Shown here piece after piece: positions 54,482-62,744 of a stretch of DNA of 64,000 nucleotides (its first letter is position 1; each line of letters opens with the position of its first letter). A program made the translations under genes and the position numbers. The notes beneath the pieces were generated by a model. That model made no database searches and was not told the origin of the DNA. It worked only from the letters and a program-made list of their open reading frames with translations. Source of the stretch: a bacterium (lineage in GTDB: Bacteria; Hydrothermota; UBA3073; JACQXS01; JAQTXJ01); NCBI GenBank assembly GCA_028716385.1, contig JAQUPX010000002.1, positions 354,756 through 418,755 of the forward strand. The letters are read 5' to 3'.

Positions 54482-55927
54482 TTACTTCATCAACACCAAC
54501 TTCTTTGTTTCTTTAAATGTGCCTGCGGTCAGTCTAACAAAATACACCCCTGTTTTTAGGTCTTTCAGATTAATACTGTAACTCCCCGCCTCTTTCTCTC
54601 CATTTATAAGTGTCTTAACACAACTACCGGAAATGTCGTAAACACTTAATATCACTTGAGTTCTAACGGGTATGCAATACTTGATAATTGTTGATTTAAT
54701 AAAAGGGTTTTGTGAGATTTCTAATTTTGTATTTTGAGTTTTAATATTTGAGTTTTCTTCAACCGCTGTTTCTTTCCCCAGCCGAATCAGATAGACATCA
54801 GAGCCGCCTGCCCCGAAGGAGGTTGTAATGCCTACAACGATAAAACCACCATCAGAAGTCTGTTGAACTGAGCATCCATCATCATACTTAGTTCCACCGA
54901 GAGTTTTAGTCCACAAAGTATCACCTAAAGAATTTGTCCTGACGAGATAGACATCACAAGAATCTGATATGCCTGCCGCGAAAGAGTTCGTAGTTCCTGC
55001 AATAATAAATCCGCTATCGCAAGTCTGTTGAACTGAATTACCATAATTACAAACTCCTCTGCTGTAAGTTCTTGTCCAAATGGTATCTCCGGAAGAATTT
55101 GTTTTAATGAGATAGACATCATCATTCCCTGTCCCGAAAGAGGTTGTAGCGCCTGCAACGATAAAACCGCCATCTTTAGTCTGTTGAACGGAATTACCAC
55201 AATCACCTTTAGTTCCGCCGAAAGTTCTTGCCCACAGCATACCGCCTGAAGAGTCTGTTCTAATCAGATAGACATCTCCCCCGGTAGAGGATGTATAACC
55301 TGTAATAATAAAACCGCCATCTGAAGCCTGTTTAACCGAATAACCATAATCATCAAAAGTTCCCCCATAACTGTTAGTCCAGAGCAGAGCGCCTGAAGAG
55401 TTTGTTTTAATCAGATAGGCATCATTATAGCCTACTCCAGATAGTGTCACTTCTGCAATGATAAACCCGCTGTCTTGAGTTTGTTGAACTGAATTGCCAT
55501 AATCATCAAAAGTTTCGCCAAAAGTTCTTGTCCAGAGAGTGTCACCCGAAGAATCTGTCCTAACCAGATAAACATTAGAAAAATTAGGTGTGTTTACTCC
55601 AAAAGAGCACGTAGAGCCTGTAATGATAAAACCACCGTCAAAGGTCTGTTGAACTGAAAGCCCCCAATCACCATTAGTTCCGCCGAAAGTTCTTGTCCAG
55701 AGGGTATCACCTGAAGAATTTGTCTTAACCAGATAGACATCCAAATCGCCCGCCCCGAAAGAGTATGTCCATCCTGTAATGATAAAACCGCTATCAGAAG
55801 TCTGTTGAACGGAATTGCCATAATCATTACTATTGCCCCCATAAGTTTTTGTCCAAAGAGTATCGGGTGCGGATGCAAATAAGTTTGTTCCTGTAAGGAT
55901 AATTAATACAAGCAAATATTTTTGCAT
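54482..55927 (-). CDS. T9SS cargo protein of GGFIIAG-type periodic repeats
   Basis: 481 residues. Signal peptide (about 1-19, ending FASA), then about seven repeats (22-385) near LWTRTFGGTNGDWGLSVQQT, then FDGGFIITGST, SNVYLVRTDSSGDT. It is the counterpart of the protein at 20497, to which the repeats are very similar. The T9SS tail is at about 400-481 (SQNPFIKSTIIKYCIPVRTQ ... KKLVLMK), two residues shorter than its neighbours in the strand before GVYFVRL. It begins 8 bases after the upstream stop. It is probably a secreted or surface propeller of unknown ligand. Confidence 0.86.
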   Translation of the reverse strand: MQKYLLVLIILTGTNLFASAPDTLWTKTYGGNSNDYGNSVQQTSDSGFIITGWTYSFGAGDLDVYLVKTNSSGDTLWTRTFGGTNGDWGLSVQQTFDGGFIITGSTCSFGVNTPNFSNVYLVRTDSSGDTLWTRTFGETFDDYGNSVQQTQDSGFIIAEVTLSGVGYNDAYLIKTNSSGALLWTNSYGGTFDDYGYSVKQASDGGFIITGYTSSTGGDVYLIRTDSSGGMLWARTFGGTKGDCGNSVQQTKDGGFIVAGATTSFGTGNDDVYLIKTNSSGDTIWTRTYSRGVCNYGNSVQQTCDSGFIIAGTTNSFAAGISDSCDVYLVRTNSLGDTLWTKTLGGTKYDDGCSVQQTSDGGFIVVGITTSFGAGGSDVYLIRLGKETAVEENSNIKTQNTKLEISQNPFIKSTIIKYCIPVRTQVILSVYDISGSCVKTLINGEKEAGSYSINLKDLKTGVYFVRLTAGTFKETKKLVLMK

Positions 55928-55935
55928 AGTTTTCC

Positions 55936-57414
55936 CTATTTCATTAAAATTAACTTCTTAGTTGTTTTAAATGTGCCCGCCGTCAGTCTCACAAAATATA
56001 TTCCTGTTTTTAGTTCGTTTGCATTCAGGGTAATATTATGGCTCCCAGCCGGTTTTTCTTCATTTACGAGTGTTTTTATACAACTGCCAGAAATATCGTA
56101 AACACTTAATATCACTTGAGTTCTAACGGGTATGCAATACTTGATAACTGTTGATTTAATGAATGGGTTTTGGGAGATTTGTATATTTGCATTTTGAGTT
56201 TTGATGTTTGAGCTTTCCTCTATTCCTATGCTATCCGGGGACATAAAACTGCCGTAAATATTAAAGTCTCCCGTTCTGTGATCCGCCCAGACAAGAAGAG
56301 TTTTGCCTGCGCCCGTTGCAAGGGAGGGAGTAATTTTAGAGACGGAAGAACAATTTATATATCCCGAATCAATTATTGCTCCAAACGTATCAATTATCGC
56401 TCCGTATAAGTTAGTACCTTGCCATACTGCTATGAATTTACCATCCGAATATGTGCAGGCAGGCCAACTCTGAGCAGAGCCCCCATTATTTATTATTGTA
56501 GGTAAAGAGTCAATTGGTTTTCCCGAATCGGAAAGAATGGTATACCAAATTTCATTATACTTTTCCGAAATAAGCAAATAACGGCTACCCGAAAACGCCA
56601 ATTCTCTTGGTTTATCAGAATATCCGTAACTACTCATATCGTTAATCTTAAACGTATCTAATCCCGTGGTGTCATAATATAGACTATCTTCAAAAAAACG
56701 TCCTACTACAGAAGAATATCCGCAATCCCATACTCCCAACATTTTTTCTCCATTCCAGATACCGGTTAAAGCGTTTCCTATGTTCATGGAGTTAATTCCA
56801 AAAAAAGCTTTATCAGCAAATTGAGTACTAAAAGCGCTATCGGTTAACGCTAATATACTTCCGTCATAGCCACCCTCAAAGATATACTGCCATTCGCTGT
56901 TAATAAATAAAAAGAAATGATTTTTTCCATATATAACGGTTGGAACGCCTATACAATTAAGATAGTCGAAGTTGCCAAGTTTATAGCCAGATACAAATTT
57001 AGGTATGCTATCCATTATATTTCCATTCTTGTAAAATCTCAAAACACCGGCATTTTTAAATGCACTGCCTGATGGTTTTATTGTATCTATATCTATATCA
57101 ATATTAAAAGCTACACACCCTGCACTATCTCCGAACGCCACTGAAGGCATTGTATAACCAGTGTCCGGCAGGCTTGCGAGTAGTATTCCATTCGTATCCA
57201 AGAGCACTCCGTTTGGGGTTATTCTTGCCCCGTAAATTTGAAAAGTTCCGCTTCTTTTATCTGCCCAGACGGTCCAGAAATTAGTTCCGTCAAACGCAAC
57301 ATCAGGATAAAGCTGGTCGCTGTCCGCAACGGAAATCGCAAAATCCTGCGCATTAAGATTCTGAACAAAAAGAGAAAACATTACAAAAAAACAGAGAAAA
57401 CATTTATTAAGCAT
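55936..57414 (-). CDS. T9SS cargo protein, first gene of the minus-strand operon
   Basis: 492 residues. Signal peptide (1-22, ending LNAQ). Residues 25-380 contain DVAFDGTNFWTVWADKRSGT and IYGARITPNGVLLDTNGILL, repeated as LVWADHRTGDFNIYGSFMS near residue 385; this is the pattern of secreted propeller-like proteins with F.VVW.D.R repeats. The T9SS tail is at about 400-492 (SQNPFIKSTVIKYCIPVRTQ ... KKLILMK). The ribosome site GGGGGGAAAG precedes the ATG, and the shared promoter element (copy E) lies directly upstream. The repeats are less regular than in the other cargo proteins. Function unknown. Confidence 0.84.
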   Translation of the reverse strand: MLNKCFLCFFVMFSLFVQNLNAQDFAISVADSDQLYPDVAFDGTNFWTVWADKRSGTFQIYGARITPNGVLLDTNGILLASLPDTGYTMPSVAFGDSAGCVAFNIDIDIDTIKPSGSAFKNAGVLRFYKNGNIMDSIPKFVSGYKLGNFDYLNCIGVPTVIYGKNHFFLFINSEWQYIFEGGYDGSILALTDSAFSTQFADKAFFGINSMNIGNALTGIWNGEKMLGVWDCGYSSVVGRFFEDSLYYDTTGLDTFKINDMSSYGYSDKPRELAFSGSRYLLISEKYNEIWYTILSDSGKPIDSLPTIINNGGSAQSWPACTYSDGKFIAVWQGTNLYGAIIDTFGAIIDSGYINCSSVSKITPSLATGAGKTLLVWADHRTGDFNIYGSFMSPDSIGIEESSNIKTQNANIQISQNPFIKSTVIKYCIPVRTQVILSVYDISGSCIKTLVNEEKPAGSHNITLNANELKTGIYFVRLTAGTFKTTKKLILMK

Positions 57415-57420
57415 CTTTCC

Positions 57421-57552
57421 CCCTATTTATTTCATCAACAAGTATCTTAATACTTAAATATTCTCAAAACCTATCTTTGTCAATCTTTAATGCCAACTTT
57501 TTTCATTCCCGCCTGTGAATCAAAAAATTGAGGGGATAAAATCCTGTGTCAA
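57421..57552 (-). promoter_or_regulatory. T9SS-cluster promoter element, copy E
   Basis: On the minus strand: TTGACACAGGATTTTATCCC, AATTTTTTGATTCACAGGCG, AAAAAAGTTGGCATTAAAGA, then TTGACA (57483-57478), 17 bases, TATTTA (57460-57455), inverted repeat AAGTA/TACTT (57455-57440) and the leader TTGTTGATGAAATAAATAGG. It is nearly the same as copy D at 30294-30430 and drives the operon 57414-45327. Confidence 0.75.
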
Positions 57553-57611
57553 TTGGAAACAAAACCAAGCTTATAATTGGAAAATGTTTTAACAATTTTG
57601 GGAAAGAGATG

Positions 57612-58298
57612 TTAATTGTATGCTCCATGCCGTTCCTTTAGGATATAGTGTACGGTTGAGGCATAAAAGGATTTACCTCCGGGGGACTTATAACCTTCAT
57701 GGTTTAATACTTCTGCAATTTGAGAATAAGAATACTTGCCGCTCCGCCTAAGTCTCCTGATTTTTTCTAATACAGGGAAACTATTGTTTTTAACAATTAT
57801 ACCATTCGTAACATCGTACCCGAGACCAGGTTTGCCCATCCATTCACCTTTTTCTTTCTTATATCTTAATGCTTCTTTTGTCCGTTCTCCTATTAATTCC
57901 CTCTCCAAAGCTGAAAGAGCGCCCATCAGCGTAAAGAAAAATCGCCCCTGCGCTGTTGTGGTATCGATACTCTCGGTTATCGAATGAAAAGTTATATCTC
58001 GTTCGCGAAATAGTTCAATTAAAGCAAGCAGATCCCTTGTCGACCTTGATAGTCTATCCAGTTTATAGACAATAACATGTTTTACCCCATTGTCGCAGTG
58101 ATTTAGTAAAGCTTGCAATCCTTCTCTTTTCATATTTTTACCAGACACTGAATCTGATAAAATCGTAAGGGACCGAAGGTTTTTTAATTTTGCATAGGTT
58201 TCTATTTGGTCCCTCTGGGCATCGAGAGAGAGTCCTTCTTTTTCTTGCTCCGCCGTGGAAACTCTTATATATCCTACAGCTTTGATTGGTTCATTCAT
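57612..58298 (-). CDS. Serine recombinase (resolvase/invertase family)
   Basis: 228 residues. The N-terminal resolvase domain (about 6-145) starts AVGYIRVSTAEQEKEGLSLD with catalytic Ser14 and has the family's VYKLDRLSRSTRDLL, ITESIDTTTAQGRFFFTLMG and ALERELIGERTKEAL. A short C-terminal helix-turn-helix follows (SYSQIAEVLNHEGYKSPGG, then STVHYILK). Its length suits a resolvase/invertase rather than the large serine integrases. It is expected to cut and rejoin DNA at short inverted sites. Last gene of the 63666-57612 operon, one base from the upstream gene's stop. Recombination sites were not identified. Confidence 0.95.
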   Translation of the reverse strand: MNEPIKAVGYIRVSTAEQEKEGLSLDAQRDQIETYAKLKNLRSLTILSDSVSGKNMKREGLQALLNHCDNGVKHVIVYKLDRLSRSTRDLLALIELFRERDITFHSITESIDTTTAQGRFFFTLMGALSALERELIGERTKEALRYKKEKGEWMGKPGLGYDVTNGIIVKNNSFPVLEKIRRLRRSGKYSYSQIAEVLNHEGYKSPGGKSFYASTVHYILKERHGAYN

Positions 58299-58299
58299 T

Positions 58300-58839
58300 T
58301 TAGTTTTCGACTATTTGCACCCAGTGCATCTTATCAATATACCTATTGGGCACCGATGTTTTAATTCCTTTGTCGCTTTCTAATTCAATATATCCGTCTT
58401 TAACAGCAATAACAGTTAAAACACTTTGTGGCGGGAATTCCTTATCTCCATCTACTAATGTCCCCAACAATTTATACCTATCGCCAATTTTAATCATAAT
58501 AGTACTTTCTTTTATTATTTCAGGATGAGTTGCAAGGTATTCTTTAAATTCAGGGTCAGACTCAAAAAACTTAGGATTACAGGCAAGTTCATTTACAATA
58601 AATTCAGGCCGCTCCCTGACATACTCTCTAACCCAAGGATTGTATTTTATTGCTTCTTCAAGATTACGATAACCTGCTCCCCCCATAAGGTTTTCAAAAG
58701 TTTTATCCCGGACTTCTTTGAGTAGCTCAACTAAAGGCCGATGCCGTAGTTCATTAAATCTACATTTATCAATTTCTAAAAGCCCGCAGATTTGTAACCA
58801 TAGCTCTTCTTCGGTTTCTTCTCGTTTATTGTTTGCCAT
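58300..58839 (-). CDS. Hypothetical protein upstream of the recombinase
   Basis: 179 residues, not recognised. The first 110 residues are helical and acidic (WLQICGLLEIDKCRFNELRH), with repeated short helices of about 17 residues (NPWVREYVRERPEFI, NPKFFESDPEFKEYLATHPE). The last 65 residues look like a small beta barrel (IKIGDRYKLLGTLVDG, LTVIAVKDGYIELESD, KTSVPNRYI). There is no signal peptide. GGGGG precedes the ATG. It is tightly linked to the recombinase (stop and start one base apart). Confidence 0.75.
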   Translation of the reverse strand: MANNKREETEEELWLQICGLLEIDKCRFNELRHRPLVELLKEVRDKTFENLMGGAGYRNLEEAIKYNPWVREYVRERPEFIVNELACNPKFFESDPEFKEYLATHPEIIKESTIMIKIGDRYKLLGTLVDGDKEFPPQSVLTVIAVKDGYIELESDKGIKTSVPNRYIDKMHWVQIVEN

Positions 58840-58850
58840 TTTTACCCCCT

Positions 58851-59345
58851 TTAAGAGTTACAAAACCAAACAACCTTTCCACCTAAATAAACCGCTTTCT
58901 CATTGCAATAAGCGGTTCTATATAAAAATTTAAGTAATAGATATAGTGTCATTTTTATAAGTTCATCCCTTTGAGACATTTTTCCCATGTCTTTTAATCC
59001 AGGGGGAAGAGGCAACAACTGCTTATTTACCCAGTTATAGTATTTTTTTAAGTATGGCATCTGCTCCTGATACCGAATTGATAAATCTTCTTTGCATTCC
59101 CACATTAACTCTGTAAGGAATTGTAATCTCCCTAATGCTCGCTTATATTCGAAGTACTTTCCCTTAAACCTTGTTAAATGTTGGTTAAATATACTCGGTT
59201 CAAATTTGTTGATTGAATGAGTCATTATTTCAAGAAAAGAGCAAAATTCTTCTAAGTATGCTTCAAAAGTCTTACTCGTCTCTTCTCCGAATGACATACT
59301 CTTTTTCTTTAAAGATAAATTCTCCGAAAAGTATTTTTTCTCCAT
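58851..59345 (-). CDS. Hypothetical helical protein
   Basis: 164 residues, not recognised. It is mostly helical (KTFEAYLEEFCSFLEIMTHS, YKRALGRLQFLTELMWECKE) with a proline-rich turn LLPLPPGLKDMG. The start at 59345 is preceded by a strong AGGGGGG site and overlaps the previous gene by 74 bases; an ATG at 59297 would cut the overlap but has only a weak site. It is part of the 63666-57612 operon. Function unknown. Confidence 0.65.
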   Translation of the reverse strand: MEKKYFSENLSLKKKSMSFGEETSKTFEAYLEEFCSFLEIMTHSINKFEPSIFNQHLTRFKGKYFEYKRALGRLQFLTELMWECKEDLSIRYQEQMPYLKKYYNWVNKQLLPLPPGLKDMGKMSQRDELIKMTLYLLLKFLYRTAYCNEKAVYLGGKVVWFCNS

Positions 59346-59481
59346 CCCTTTCCCCCCCTAACATTTCCAAAACCTCTGCGAGAACAGAAAATAGTTTTTC
59401 CCTATAATTTTCTGCTACTTTTACATGTTCTTTTATCCGTTCCCCATATTTTCTTTCCCAATCAATGTTATTGTTGTCCAT
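59272..59481 (-). CDS. Small hypothetical protein
   Basis: 69 residues, charged and helical (WERKYGERIKEHVKVAENYR) ending in a short beta hairpin (ILFGEFIFKEKEYVIRRRD). AAGGT lies upstream of the ATG. It starts 6 bases after the stop of the preceding gene and its end overlaps the next gene, typical of a compact element operon. Function unknown. Confidence 0.6.
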   Translation of the reverse strand: MDNNNIDWERKYGERIKEHVKVAENYREKLFSVLAEVLEMLGGERDGEKILFGEFIFKEKEYVIRRRDE

Positions 59482-59487
59482 TCTCAG

Positions 59488-59925
59488 TTACCTTATCTGG
59501 TTTTCTATCGCCTTTTTATATCTTGTTAAAAAAATTTCTAATTTTAATACTGTTTCTTTAGATAACAACTTTTTTGCTTTTTCAAATACATTGCGAGTCA
59601 AAAGCCTTCCATTGTAGTTTGCTATAAGAACTTCCAGCTGAATATTTTGTAATATATAATTATTAGAAATAAACCAACTATTGTCATTATTGAAATTAAA
59701 TTGTACTTCCAGGTAATCCCAATTTTTATGCTTCCCTCCATATCGGATGCGGATCCATCCAGCTCTCATTAGCCCCTCTCTCGTCTTTAGCTTATCTTTT
59801 ACTTTGTATTTATCTAAAATTCTCCCGTTTGAGCTAATCCAATCTTGATGCGTATCCATATCCGGGACAAAAAATATTTTTGAATCAGGTGCAATCCAAT
59901 AACGCGCTATCATTTCATCTTTCAT
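59488..59925 (-). CDS. Hypothetical protein
   Basis: 145 residues, not recognised. The N-terminal half reads as strands (IARYWIAPDSKIFFVPD, GWIRIRYGGKHKNWDYLEVQ), the C-terminal half as helices (NVFEKAKKLLSKETVLKLEI). Short proteins beginning with a tyrosine- and serine-rich RYWIAPD-like strand occur in mobile elements. The start overlaps the previous stop by 4 bases (ATGA), indicating translational coupling. Function unknown. Confidence 0.72.
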   Translation of the reverse strand: MKDEMIARYWIAPDSKIFFVPDMDTHQDWISSNGRILDKYKVKDKLKTREGLMRAGWIRIRYGGKHKNWDYLEVQFNFNNDNSWFISNNYILQNIQLEVLIANYNGRLLTRNVFEKAKKLLSKETVLKLEIFLTRYKKAIENQIR

Positions 59926-60389
59926 TTATCCTCCATTGTTTCTTTCGCCCAGGCTATCTCTGTTTTTCTAATTACCTTATCCATGCGTCCGAGAGACTCA
60001 GGAATATTAGCCACCAATCTGTTTAATGTTTTGTCTGTGAAATATCTTTTTACTATTTTATTTCTAAACTTCCCACCCCCTCCGGAGATAAAACAGTCGC
60101 TCAAAACTCTTTCCAGCGACTCAAGTTCAGAGATAACTGCTTCAAAAACTTCGGTCTCTTTTGGATAGTTTATCTGGGTGTAACGCTGCCGAATTACTGA
60201 GTTCAAAAAATCTATATAGCCCTGTATATCAAATACCGCTCTTTCTATGGTTTTTCTTGCTTCCTGTGTGGTTAGGTTTTGAATATTATTAGAATCTATC
60301 AATCTCATCACTTTTTGTAAATTATCCGCCCGGGCAGACCAAGCAGTATCAGTCAGTGTAGCACCCAAAAACACAATTTTCACAGACAT
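59922..60389 (-). CDS. Hypothetical protein
   Basis: 155 residues, not recognised. It starts with a short strand (SVKIVFLGATLTDTAW) and continues as long helices (TQEARKTIERAVFDIQGYID, EVFEAVISELESLERVL). A glycine patch GGGGKFRNKIVKRYF lies near residue 105. A GGAG ribosome site precedes the ATG. It ends in a 4-base overlap with the next gene. Function unknown. Confidence 0.72.
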   Translation of the reverse strand: MSVKIVFLGATLTDTAWSARADNLQKVMRLIDSNNIQNLTTQEARKTIERAVFDIQGYIDFLNSVIRQRYTQINYPKETEVFEAVISELESLERVLSDCFISGGGGKFRNKIVKRYFTDKTLNRLVANIPESLGRMDKVIRKTEIAWAKETMEDK

Positions 60390-60417
60390 TTATTATCTCC
60401 TTATCTTTAGTGATACT

Positions 60418-61047
60418 TTATCTAAACCGAAAAATAGCCCTAACTATTTCGTCCTCATTTGTTGGCAGGGATTTATAGAGTTTCATTATCTTCTTTTTAT
60501 ATCCCTCAATAGTTTTTTTATACTGTAAAATGCGTTCCGGAGATTCGTTCTTGCTTATAGCTAATTCCATATTTTTTTGAGTAGCCGCAATTATTCTTTC
60601 AATTCCTTTTTCCTGTCCCCGTACTCCCGCTAAAAAATCGTATTTCCTTTGTTCGTTATTATACCCAACGACAAATTTATCCCAATAGTTCCACTCGGCT
60701 AATATTTTTTCAGTAGAAGTGTCAAAGCATTTATATTTATCAGGATTAATTTTAAGAACAAAAAGCTCAGCTTCATATTTAATAGCCAATTCTCTTGCAA
60801 GTGCATAATCTGACGGACTAAGAAATCTTGTTGAATAAATTTTGCCCAAAACCTGTATTATATGGGGGCGGGGAATTTTTGGAGTACATTTAGTTCTGTC
60901 TATTTTACCGAAGAAGTCACTTGCCAAATCGCTACCCCGTTCAAGATTTGTTAATTTGTCCAAATCTTCTTGCCAGTACGGTATCCATGCAGGTTGTGCG
61001 TTACTAATATGAAGCATATCAAATAAGTCAAATATCATATTGCTCAT
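60418..61047 (-). CDS. Hypothetical protein
   Basis: 209 residues, not recognised. WIPYWQEDLDKLTNLERGSD near the N-terminus is followed by KIPRPHIIQVLGKIYSTRFL, a mixed alpha/beta part with YEAELFVLKINPDKYKCFD, and a helical end (GIERIIAATQKNMELAISKN). It lies 28 bases from its neighbours on either side in the same operon. No signal peptide, no metal motif. Function unknown. Confidence 0.72.
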   Translation of the reverse strand: MSNMIFDLFDMLHISNAQPAWIPYWQEDLDKLTNLERGSDLASDFFGKIDRTKCTPKIPRPHIIQVLGKIYSTRFLSPSDYALARELAIKYEAELFVLKINPDKYKCFDTSTEKILAEWNYWDKFVVGYNNEQRKYDFLAGVRGQEKGIERIIAATQKNMELAISKNESPERILQYKKTIEGYKKKIMKLYKSLPTNEDEIVRAIFRFR

Positions 61048-61074
61048 TTTAATTTTAGCCGAGTTTCATCATTC

Positions 61075-61461
61075 CTAACCATTTCTTCGCCTTTGAGAAT
61101 TTTTACAACTTTGTATTATCTTTGATACTTTAGCTTCCAGTTCAGGTCTTATTTCTTGAACAATATCTAACATATCGTATTCCCGTGAAACAACAAAATC
61201 CTCAGCTATGCGAATAAAAGTCGGCATAGATAGCACAGTATGGACAATATAATAGACTGGCTCGCTTGCGTCTAACTCGGTAATCCAGTATTCTATCTTT
61301 TCCAACGTTTCAATCTCTTTTAGTTCCTCTTCCAGCCTTTTTACTAAAGCCCTTAATTTGCTTGATTGCGGTTCTCTGAATTCAATCTTCTTGAAATCGT
61401 TGAAAAGCGCCCACGTCTGATGCCCTTTGTCCCCCTCTTTGTAAAAATGCTTAGATTCCAT
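61075..61461 (-). CDS. Hypothetical protein
   Basis: 128 residues, not recognised. The chain is helical, including a coiled-coil-like RALVKRLEEELKEIETLEKI, then WITELDASEPVYYIVHTVLS. The ATG overlaps the 3-prime end of the zinc-finger gene by 11 bases, and GGAGG lies upstream within that gene. Function unknown; probably a partner of its operon neighbours. Confidence 0.7.
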   Translation of the reverse strand: MESKHFYKEGDKGHQTWALFNDFKKIEFREPQSSKLRALVKRLEEELKEIETLEKIEYWITELDASEPVYYIVHTVLSMPTFIRIAEDFVVSREYDMLDIVQEIRPELEAKVSKIIQSCKNSQRRRNG

Positions 61462-62188
61462 TTTCCTCCTTTGCCCCTGCCAGACAAAGCCCGGAAGTTT
61501 TGTTTTTTATAGGACTTTGCTTGCGTACATATATCCCAATGCTTTTAGAAAACTGATATGCCCCGTCAATAAGTAACATTACTTCATCGTGTTCTTTTAG
61601 AGTCTCAAGACATATCTTTTTTATTTCTTGTAACCCACTATTGGGAGTACCACAGGTCGAGCTGTCTATCAATCTCCCACCACAGAAATTATCCAATTCA
61701 ACATTGTTTATGTACTCGAGTTCTTGCTTGTAATAAGTACCTTCAACCGGGATAAGGTGTTTACAGCGTTGGATTTGTTCAACTGTTAATTTTTCTATAT
61801 CTTCCTTTTTTAACCAATTGCCGGGATTGGCGATTGCTCGCTTAAGAGCACAATTCAAGCACAAATGACCATTCTCTTCATCCCAAGTATCATATCGCTC
61901 CCATGTATAATTCGTTATCATCCACCGGTTACAGCTATCGCAGTAAAAATAACTATCATCGTTGTCATGGATTTTCCCTTCTTCATCGCATTTTTTACAA
62001 ATAAAAATCTTACCCTTCGGAACATTTGAAAACACATCGAAGTAATCAACAAATGTCGTCGCTTTCCTCGTCCCGCAGAATTCACAAACTTTTCCTCTCA
62101 ATATCTGCTTAGCGGTCTTTTTCTTTTCGGATTTTCTCCTCGCTATAGCCTCATTATTTAATCGTTCTATGCTGGGCAAACACCACAT
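61451..62188 (-). CDS. Zinc-ribbon protein of unknown role
   Basis: 245 residues with several cysteine knuckles in the first 110: VCEFCGTRKA, FICKKCDEEG, YFYCDSCNRWM and HLCLNCALKR, enough for two zinc ribbons; a further CKHLI/CGG pair lies later. The last 100 residues are alpha/beta without cysteines in CxxC form except near FCGGRLIDSSTCGT. Such a layout suits nucleic-acid or protein binding in a mobile-element regulator, but no family is recognised. AGGAGG precedes the ATG. It overlaps the next gene by 11 bases. Confidence 0.75.
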   Translation of the reverse strand: MWCLPSIERLNNEAIARRKSEKKKTAKQILRGKVCEFCGTRKATTFVDYFDVFSNVPKGKIFICKKCDEEGKIHDNDDSYFYCDSCNRWMITNYTWERYDTWDEENGHLCLNCALKRAIANPGNWLKKEDIEKLTVEQIQRCKHLIPVEGTYYKQELEYINNVELDNFCGGRLIDSSTCGTPNSGLQEIKKICLETLKEHDEVMLLIDGAYQFSKSIGIYVRKQSPIKNKTSGLCLAGAKEENGI

Positions 62189-62205
62189 TTTATTCGCCTC
62201 CTTTG

Positions 62206-62361
62206 TTATTCAACTGTAGCTGTTATTTTATCTCCGTGGTACTCATATTCTATCAGTTCTTTGGTCGCATTAATTTCGCCTTGCATATACCCGTCCACAC
62301 TAATTCTTGCCCGTTCTACTTCATGTTGATTCTTAAAAACAATCCACTTGGCATCTTTCAT
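62206..62361 (-). CDS. Small hypothetical protein (51 residues)
   Basis: An ATG at 62361 overlaps the stop of the preceding gene as ATGA; the product begins MKDAKWIVFKNQHEVERARI and ends YEYHGDKITATVE. Strand-rich, too short for a family assignment. The overlap and the tight packing of this operon support it as a real gene. Confidence 0.6.
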   Translation of the reverse strand: MKDAKWIVFKNQHEVERARISVDGYMQGEINATKELIEYEYHGDKITATVE

Positions 62362-62744
62362 ACTGCCCCCGCTTTTGGGTTTTTGTGCATTAGAACTAAT
62401 TCGTCCGATGCCTCACCTACAGGAGTAAACCCACCCAATACAATACCCGCTTCATCATAGCTCCAGAATATTTCTTGCCCTTTATAACCATTGCCATTAG
62501 CAGTATGACCTTCTGTTATAACATTGCCGAAGGCAGACTCCAAGGCTCTTACCGTGGAGCTGTTCTCACAGGGGACTGATTCAATAGTATGGGTATCACT
62601 ATCTTCTATTAACAGAAATCCCAGTCCACTGAGCCAACTCCCGCCGAAGCCCCGGATTTTGCCCTTGTAAATTTCCGCCTTATAAACTTCCGTAACGTGA
62701 TGACCATGAGATTGTACCCTCACAGCCGAGCAATGCTTATTCAT
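62358..62744 (-). CDS. Hypothetical protein
   Basis: 128 residues, not recognised. The chain is glycine- and strand-rich (KIRGFGGSWLSGLGFLLIED, NGYKGQEIFWSYDEAGIVLG) with an early SHGHHVTE cluster that could bind a metal. It overlaps its upstream neighbour by 8 bases and its downstream neighbour by 4. Function unknown. Confidence 0.7.
   Translation of the reverse strand: MNKHCSAVRVQSHGHHVTEVYKAEIYKGKIRGFGGSWLSGLGFLLIEDSDTHTIESVPCENSSTVRALESAFGNVITEGHTANGNGYKGQEIFWSYDEAGIVLGGFTPVGEASDELVLMHKNPKAGAV

Noticed and set aside
62203-62460. Plus-strand open frame of 85 codons
   Set aside because: It is opposite the small coupled genes at 62206-62744, which fit the operon better.
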